From Phoronis pallida (taxonomy: Eukaryota > Phoronida > Phoronidae): 13,579 nucleotides of DNA. The notes beneath the pieces were generated by a model. It was given only the letters and a program-made list of their open reading frames with translations. It was not told where the DNA came from and made no database searches. The position numbers and the translations under genes were made by a program. This document shows positions 8,483 through 13,579 of this stretch, one piece after another. The stretch's first letter is position 1. The number at the start of each line of letters is the position of its first letter. Where the stretch lies: contig JAOXYC010148885.1 in assembly GCA_028565715.1 (NCBI GenBank), positions 1 to 13,579 on the forward strand, read 5' to 3'.

Positions 8483-9876
8483 CTGTAAAGAGCATTTAAC
8501 ATGTCAACCACCTGCATCGGGTTCAGCGCGGCAACCATTGAAGTAAACCCAACAATGTCACTGAAGTAGACGGTGCAGTTGGCGTAAAATTCGGCAGTAA
8601 CATCACGATGAGCTTTCAAATTGTCGGCCACGGTTTTGGGAAGCATTTGGTACAACAACGCATCGGTTTTTCTTTTTTCTACTGAGAGCTCTTTAGTTTT
8701 TGTAGACACCCGTTGTGCGTAGTCGCCCATCTTGGAGAGAATGTTTGAGATCGATTTCACGTAGAAAAATACCATGACGGTACATAGAAGGCAAACTAGG
8801 ATAGTTATTGCCGTATACACAGCAAAACTTGTGTCAACCGATATCATTACCTCATTTATTTCATTGCGCACTGTCTCCATAACTCTCGCGCGCATAACTG
8901 CAAGTCCGTTGATGTATTGAGTAGCAAGTTCGAAATACCCCAAACTTTTTTCTAAACGCGCTTCTGTCGACATGTTTCGACATATTATCTCGAAATCAGC
9001 ATCAAACATCTGCTTCACAGCGTCCTCTATAGCCTTTTGGATTCCTGTTGATACAATATCGCGATCAAACAAGTCTTTCAGTTCTGGTTGGTAGGATAAT
9101 GTGAGGCGCAAGAGGCCATTTAACTCTCCTTGAAGGCGGGAGAACCACGAAGATGTCGTCTGGTCGAAATGACAAACCGTGAAGAACGTGGACCCCAATG
9201 CTCTCTGTATACCAATGGCGTCCGACCCCCAAAGAAGACATGTGTATGAGATAAGCAGAGTCCAGAATGACCCACCCTTGGGGAGATCTAAAGCTTTGCT
9301 TATGGTCTTGATGAACCCGTTGGTGATGTTTGTGTAAAAATGGATATTAAAAGCCAATGTCACGTTCCTTGCATCCACTTGATGTCGGTGTTGAGCCAGC
9401 TCTTCTAGTAGAACACTTTTTTGTTTATTGTAAGCAACAAGAGGCCATTGGGTTAGGTTCTTCAGACGTTTGTCCGTCGTTGCCCGTGCAGATGCCAGAG
9501 AGCTTAACGTCGATGAACTGTTCGAGGTTAGTATCACTGCGCTGAGACCTCGCTCTATTTGCAGCCTTTGCACTGCACTTCCACCTACGAACACTTCATT
9601 TTCTGCCACCTTTGCAACTTCTTGGTTGTTCTTAGCTAAAACAAGCTGGTAGATCGCCAAACAAAGCAGTACGATAATAGGGAAAGCGACGAGACCAATC
9701 ATTTTAGCAAATTCTATCCTTTTGTTACTGTTACTGCTGACATGAAGAATTTCTGTCAGCTGGTTTTTATCAATATCAGCGCTGACTGTAGATACCATGC
9801 GGAATACTCTTGATTGCCTTGATCCAGCCCTCCTCGGGCTATTCATCCGTTTTGTGTCCCCCATTGGGCTGATCAT
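8483..9876 (-). CDS. Exon 1 of NIT-domain receptor guanylate cyclase (sensor half)
   Basis: This exon encodes residues 1-464 of a membrane guanylate cyclase, which makes cGMP from GTP. Visible order: short basic cytosolic N-terminus; TM1 about 61-81 (AFPIIVLLCLAIYQLVLA); NIT-type ectodomain about 90-345, with the family-like LQIERGLSAVI near 105 and GIQRALGSTFF near 222; TM2 about 351-373; a charged linker helix of the HNOBA/coiled-coil type (LLYQMLPKTVADNLK, 407-421); then the cyclase start, with YFSDIVGFTSM carrying metal-binding D440. Five N-glycosylation sequons (N119, N140, N171, N183, N301) all fall between the TMs, supporting an extracellular sensor. The start at 9876 is the first ATG after an in-frame TGA (9910-9912) and has A at -3. 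The exon ends in ACAG at a GT donor, phase 2, after ...MLNALY. The ligand is not shown by the sequence; nitrate/nitrite or NO-related sensing is family knowledge. The class call is firm; the start is likely. Confidence 0.93.
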
Positions 9877-10170
9877 GGTTGTGGTTGCGACTAACGTCGG
9901 AGCTGTATGTCAGCGCGAAATAATCTGGTCACCCTTGTAACGTCTAGTTGAAGTTATGAGCATACGAGAAATTGAACCGGTTTGATATACCTTCAGCCAA
10001 TATTGATTAAAGTATAAATATCTATAGGTAATCATGAAAAGTGCCTTTGAAATCGCCATCCTGGTTTAATTGAAACTCCAGAAAAATCTCTATCCAATTA
10101 CGAACTAGTGCCAATGATGAACACTCATGAAATATATCACGTAGGCTACAATGGATAGCGAGAGTATGGG
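9877..10170 (-). other. Upstream region of the cyclase gene
   Basis: This stretch lies 5' of the predicted ATG and should hold the 5' UTR and possibly the promoter. It carries an in-frame TGA at 9910-9912, which fixes the ATG choice. An AT-rich TATTTATA stretch on the gene strand near 10013-10020 is only a weak TATA candidate. No convincing upstream coding exon or splice site was seen, but a 5' non-coding exon further upstream cannot be excluded. Confidence 0.4.
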
Positions 10171-10307
10171 TACCGGATATTTCCGAAAGAGCGCCCTCCT
10201 GAAAGAACGCCCATGGGCGGTCTTTTTTAGACAAATCGCACTTTACAAAATTTCTGATCGTTCTGATCGCCCACTGCCAGTGGGCGCTCTTTCGGAAATC
10301 GCCGGTA
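10171..10307. mobile_element. MITE with 24-bp terminal inverted repeats and TA flanks
   Basis: The left terminus (10173-10196) is CCGG, two variable bases, then ATTTCCGAAAGAGCGCCC. The right terminus (10282-10305) is its complement, differing only at the two variable positions. TA dinucleotides at 10171-10172 and 10306-10307 fit a TA target duplication as in Tc1/mariner-type elements. The interior has a second, imperfect palindrome, GAACGCCCATGGGCGGTC (about 10207-10224), resembling a decayed inner copy of the terminus. There is no transposase, so it is non-autonomous. Confidence 0.82.
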
Positions 10308-10424
10308 TGAGAAAAGATATGTTGTCATGTCATCCGTTGGAAAAGTTCAATACCCTGTTATTCAGATTTTACATTCTTGATTTGTTACTAAAATAAAATA
10401 ACCATTCATACCAAAATATATTGA

Positions 10425-11370
10425 AAAACAAAAGTTGTACATTTTCGTCCTAAGCAAATGGCTAAAAGTAACTATTTATTTAGCTTAGGACACACAATCT
10501 TAGATTACAAATCGTCATATAAATACTTGGGAATTATTTTGAGCGAATTTCTTGATTTTAAAGACAGTACAAATATTTTGGCTGAGGCTGCAGGGAGACC
10601 ACTTGGGAAAATTATATGTACTTTTTAAAATAACGGTAATTTAGGATTTAAAACCTATTCTACTTTATTTAACTCTTGTGTTGCCCCAATTTTAGAATAT
10701 TCTTCAGGTATTTGGGGTTATAAACAATTTCAAAGTTTTTGAAAATATTCAGCACAGAGCTATGAGATTTTCTCTAGGTTTAAACAGGTTTAATAATAAT
10801 AATAATACCCAGTGCTTATATAGCGCTTTTTATTCAAAGCGCTTTACAATTCTCAAAATCATTACCCAGGCTGCGGATCTGTTCACTCAAGTACAATTTC
10901 AACTCCCCGGGGAGCATACAGCAGGCGTGCGGTTTTCTCGAAAGAAATCGCGACATTCTTTTGCTAAACTCACAATGCCATCCTATCCTATTAGCCCAGT
11001 AGGAAAAACTCAGTGCAATGCAACCCAGGGCGTGAACCCACGACCTTTTTGTAAAAAGGCCGGGACACTTACCACTGAGCTACGAGCGTAACCGTTTGCG
11101 TCAAATCATGCAATTTACAGTGATATGGGATGGGAACCTTCAACAAACAGACAAAAATGAAATATCACGGCTATGGAATACACACGTAGATTAGTTAAAC
11201 TTGAAAATAATCGACTTACTAAGAAAATATTTTTATGGGATTATTCTATTGGAAGAAATAACTGGACTTGTAACTTAAAAACGATTTTTAATGAAATCGA
11301 AAATACATAATATTATGATATGTGATTTAAGAAGAGCTTAAGAAAAACTATTAGAACGTTCAAAAAAAAG
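10425..11370 (+). pseudogene. Non-LTR retrotransposon ORF2 fragment C, split by a SINE
   Basis: It reads KTKVVHFRPKQMAKSNYLF from 10425, then YKYLGIILSEFLDFKD, APILEYSSGIWGYKQF and, after a frameshift, ENIQHRAMRFSLGLNRF up to 10791. After the SINE it continues ASNHAIYSDMGWEPSTNRQ, ISRLWNTH, and NNRLTKKIFLWDYSIGRNNW. These match the reverse-transcriptase thumb and C-terminal region of CR1/jockey-like LINEs. It is 5'-truncated at the residues that normally follow the YADD motif. It has in-frame stops (for example near 10626), frameshifts and the SINE insertion, so it is dead. Confidence 0.8.
10792..11089 (-). mobile_element. tRNA-derived SINE inserted into LINE fragment C
   Basis: On the minus strand the head is a tRNA-like module with A box TAGCTCAGTGG (11082-11072) and a B box GGTTCACGCCC about 40 bp later. 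An unrelated body follows, and then a tail, ATTGTAAAGCGCTTTGA... GCGCTATATAAGCACTGGG, ending in an ATT-type microsatellite (10792-10807). The tail resembles the LINE tails at 5545-5590 and 12380-12420, as expected if that LINE mobilises it. The surrounding LINE reading frame resumes at 11098. Flanks AACAGGTTT (10783-10791) and AACCGTTT (11090-11097) look like a degraded target-site duplication. Confidence 0.8.
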
Positions 11371-11439
11371 CTTTGGTGGTTCGTGAGAGGGAATAACCAA
11401 TTATGAGTGGTTCGTGAGATGGATTCAAAGTTTGTGCGG

Positions 11440-12332
11440 GGGAGATTTAGATTTGGTTTATGCAAGACGAAGTGTATGGTCACTGGTAGGGTTTTAAGTT
11501 TATTTCTGAACCTAGATGGACGCTCAATGACAATCTTATTGATAATGTGAGTAGTCTTGATATTTTGGGTTCTACCTTTTCTAGCTCTGGTTTTTCGACA
11601 TTACATGTAGAAAAAAGAGTACGGAAATTTGATAGAGCTTTTTATTCACTCAAAGAAAGTGGTCTGAGTTACCCAGGGCTGAATTATGGTACTAAGACGA
11701 TGCTGTATAAGACCTCTTGCCAACCTGTTCTCATTTTTGGATGTGAGGCTCTAGCATCGAGTGAAAGTAATTCTAACGATTTAGAAAAGTCTCAAGGACA
11801 TATTGATGAACAGTTCTGTGGTTTAGGCAAACGGCATCGTCACAGTGATTTGATTAAAGCCCTTAGCATAGACAAAGTTCGCGATATTATTTCTCAAAGA
11901 ACTGTCTCTTTATTTTATAGACTTTTTCAGTGTGAATCTCCAACTAGACAGTTATGTTTTCACCTAGTTTCATTGTATATTAATACAGGTGTTCTTATTC
12001 CTGGTACTATCGTTCATAGGATCTGTAGTCTGTGTTTGTCACCCGTTAACGTTATGATGAATGGTAGTCGTTTGAAGCTAGGAACCGGTAACCGGACAGA
12101 TAATGGTGTTATTGACATTTGCTTTTTAACTTTAACAATCCCTGTTCTGTCGAGTTTTCTTTGTTGTCACTCTTGACTAGGGCGTTTTAATTATGTGAAT
12201 AACTGTAACTATTAATCATATGTGATCTGTGTATTTAATTGATTTTTAAAATTTTAATTTTTTCATTTCATTGTACTTCTCCTTTTATGGAGGTTTTAAT
12301 AGTAATAAATAAATAAATAAATAAATAACATT
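11440..12332 (+). pseudogene. Non-LTR retrotransposon 3' half D with AAAT-type tail
   Basis: An early frame reads FGLCKTKCMVTGR (about 11453 on). After frameshifts, a long frame from about 11523 to 12174 reads VSSLDILGSTFSSSGFSTLH, then VEKRVRKFDRAFYSLKESGL, YKTSCQPVLIFGCEALA and LEKSQGHIDEQFCGLGKRHR. This fits the segment downstream of the reverse-transcriptase palm in non-LTR elements (K-S-K-C-M, then L-G-x-x-F, then PVL-x-YGCE). It ends in an untranslated stretch and a tail of six AAAT-type repeats (about 12304-12330). It is 5'-truncated, with frameshifts upstream. The final residues before the stop at 12176 may be post-frameshift. Confidence 0.75.
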
Positions 12333-12346
12333 ATTTATCTTTGTGT

Positions 12347-12430
12347 CATTCAGTCAGTGTTGTATTTTAAATTTTCTCATTGTAAAGCGCAGCGATATAT
12401 TTGAGGCCGCACTATATAAGAATTTTTGTA
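12347..12430 (+). repeat. Solo L2-like LINE 3' tail
   Basis: This stretch matches 5513-5590 (the 3' end of LINE fragment B): both carry ATTCAGTCAGT, then TTGTATTTT, then TTGTAAAGCGCAGCGATAT. It directly follows the AAAT tail of fragment D and is directly followed by an AAT microsatellite. It is probably a severely 5'-truncated LINE insertion. Confidence 0.75.
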
Positions 12431-12433
12431 ATG

Positions 12434-12473
<40 letters not shown>

Positions 12474-12501
12474 TAATAATGATAATAATGATAATAATAA
12501 C
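12430..12501. repeat. AAT trinucleotide microsatellite
   Basis: An uninterrupted run of AAT changes into ATGATA-type variants towards 12500. It is the tail of the LINE end before it. Poly-Asn and poly-Tyr open frames here are artefacts of the repeat. Confidence 0.95.
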
Positions 12502-13088
12502 ACGATACTGATTTTACACTCACAGTTTTGAGATGTATGTTTCCATAATCCCGAAACAATTTCACCATGTCAGCATCTAATTATCATGAATACCTCGTTT
12601 TACTACTATGCATGGCGTTTAGGGACCTGTTCAGGGACTAAGATTCTGACACTGTCAAACTTTTTCGTAAATATGAAAAAGGACTAGTTAAACAAAATAT
12701 CCTCCATTGATCACCAAGTCATTTTGAAAGCATCATCTAAGATAATCACTCATAATTGTAAAGATTATATCTGAACTCCCCAAGATGCCAATCAGTCAAT
12801 CAGCCTGAAGAAATAAATGTGTGATAGACAATTCAAAATTAGAATTTATTTTCTGAATACCTTTGCACTGACTTAAAGGTACAGGCAATAATTTTCTAGA
12901 TGTCTTTTAGGATGGTCGGTAATGTTATCATTATGCTAGAAAAAACAATTTTAGTGAAAAAAACATTTTTTAAAAAAAAAATATTTTTGATAATTTGATC
13001 AAATTTGTGATGTCATGGGTTTGCTTAAGTACTTCCGGTCATAGCTAAATAAATTGGGCATTTTGTCGAGGATAAGGCCTTGTTTCTT
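12502..13088. other. Flanking DNA with no recognised feature
   Basis: It is AT-rich, with A and T homopolymer runs near 12950-13000. No coding, RNA or transposon signature was recognised. Confidence 0.6.
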
Positions 13089-13512
13089 ATGAACAAAGAC
13101 AAACAAAGGGTCAGTGTTAGTGCTAGACAAGTAGGTGATTAGATTAAAACTCTCAATACAGGTATTTCCCCAGGATGTGATGGTATAAGGCCTGAGCACT
13201 TAATTAATGGTTTATGTGATAGTCTTTGTTCTGTATTAGCTGATGTATTTTCTGTGATGCTTACCTATAGTGTTGTACCCTCCTCCTTTAGTTTGGGTAT
13301 AATTATTCCCATTATCAAAAAGTCAACACTCGACTCCAACCAAGTCAACAGTTATAGACCAATTACTCTGAGTTCAGTGTTTTCGAAAATTTTTGAGATG
13401 ATTATCTACCCAACTTATAATGTACACAGCACTCAGTTTGGCTTCCAGGAGGGTAGAGGCACTGGTTTTGTCTTGATTCTTGTGAATGAGCTTATATCAT
13501 ATTTTACCGGGG
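13089..13512 (+). pseudogene. LINE reverse transcriptase N-terminal fragment E
   Basis: In the frame from 13089 it reads VSVSARQVGD, one TAG at 13140-13142, then ISPGCDGIRPEHLINGL, SFSLGIIIPIIKKSTLD, YRPITLSSVFSKIFEMII and TQFGFQEGRGTGFVLILVNE. These are the finger and palm motifs of non-LTR reverse transcriptases (G-x-DGI-x-x-E-H-L, G-x-IIPI-x-KK, YRPI-x-L-x-S, Q-x-GF-x-x-GRG). Only one stop interrupts about 420 nt, so this copy is younger than fragments A-D. It is interrupted near 13505 by a MITE-type palindrome and then runs off the window. Confidence 0.85.
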
Positions 13513-13548
13513 ATTTCCGAAAGAGCGCCCTGGGCGCTCTTTCGGAAA
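13506..13548. mobile_element. MITE terminus palindrome (TIR-only copy)
   Basis: TTTCCGAAAGAGCGCCC (13514-13530) and its perfect complement (13532-13548) are separated by a single T. On the left, TACCGG plus two bases precede it (13505-13512), exactly as at the terminus of the MITE at 10171-10307. The right side lacks the CCGGTA end. It appears to be a minimal or deleted derivative of that MITE family, inserted in LINE fragment E. Confidence 0.85.
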
Positions 13549-13579
13549 ACAGCACTTTTCGAGTTGAAATATTTTCCCG

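Noticed and set aside
9357-9652. Two plus-strand frames of about 60 codons
   Set aside because: They are antisense shadows of exon 1, which has clear domain content.
12343-12568. Poly-Asn and poly-Tyr frames
   Set aside because: They arise from translating the AAT microsatellite.
11440-13512. Fragments D and E as one interrupted LINE
   Set aside because: Both are on the plus strand, but the reverse-transcriptase N-terminal part (E) lies downstream of the C-terminal part (D) and its tail, so they are separate copies.

Overview
This window looks like AT-rich nuclear DNA from an invertebrate animal. The reasons are spliced exons with GT/AG borders, a receptor-type guanylate cyclase of the NIT-domain class (reported from placozoans and marine invertebrates such as annelids), and dense LINE, SINE and MITE debris. 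I cannot name the species. There are no operons, bacterial genes or viral genes.

The one convincing host gene is on the minus strand. It is a membrane guanylate cyclase with an extracellular NIT (nitrate/nitrite-sensing-type) domain. I could assemble five coding exons: 8483-9876 (N-terminus, TM1, NIT domain, TM2, linker helix, start of the catalytic domain), 4064-4158, 2804-2923, 1569-1667 and 386-480. The exon phases agree at every junction (2, 1, 1, 1) and give about 601 residues. All main catalytic and GTP-recognition residues are present (D440, E480, D484, C552, N559, R563). The last part of the catalytic domain must lie beyond position 1.

The rest is introns and flanking repeats. At 1-248 (intron 5) two tRNA-like arms form a near-perfect 107-bp head-to-head palindrome. 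Intron 3 holds a foldback (1855-1986), a short hairpin and a tRNA-like Pol III module. Intron 2 holds a 183-bp tandem duplication. Intron 1 (4159-8482) holds two broken L2-like LINE 3' ends, a 166-bp foldback, two direct copies of an approximately 150-bp repeat, and between those copies a 39-bp minisatellite.

Upstream of the gene (9877-13579) is a retroelement graveyard: a MITE with TA-flanked inverted repeats, a LINE reverse-transcriptase fragment split by a tRNA-derived SINE, a second LINE 3' half with an AAAT-type tail, a solo LINE tail with an AAT microsatellite, and the reverse-transcriptase N-terminal part of a third LINE. That last fragment is interrupted near the window end by a perfect palindrome made of the MITE termini.

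The cyclase would convert GTP to cGMP at the plasma membrane under control of its ectodomain. The retroelement fragments are broken by stops and frameshifts and look inactive.
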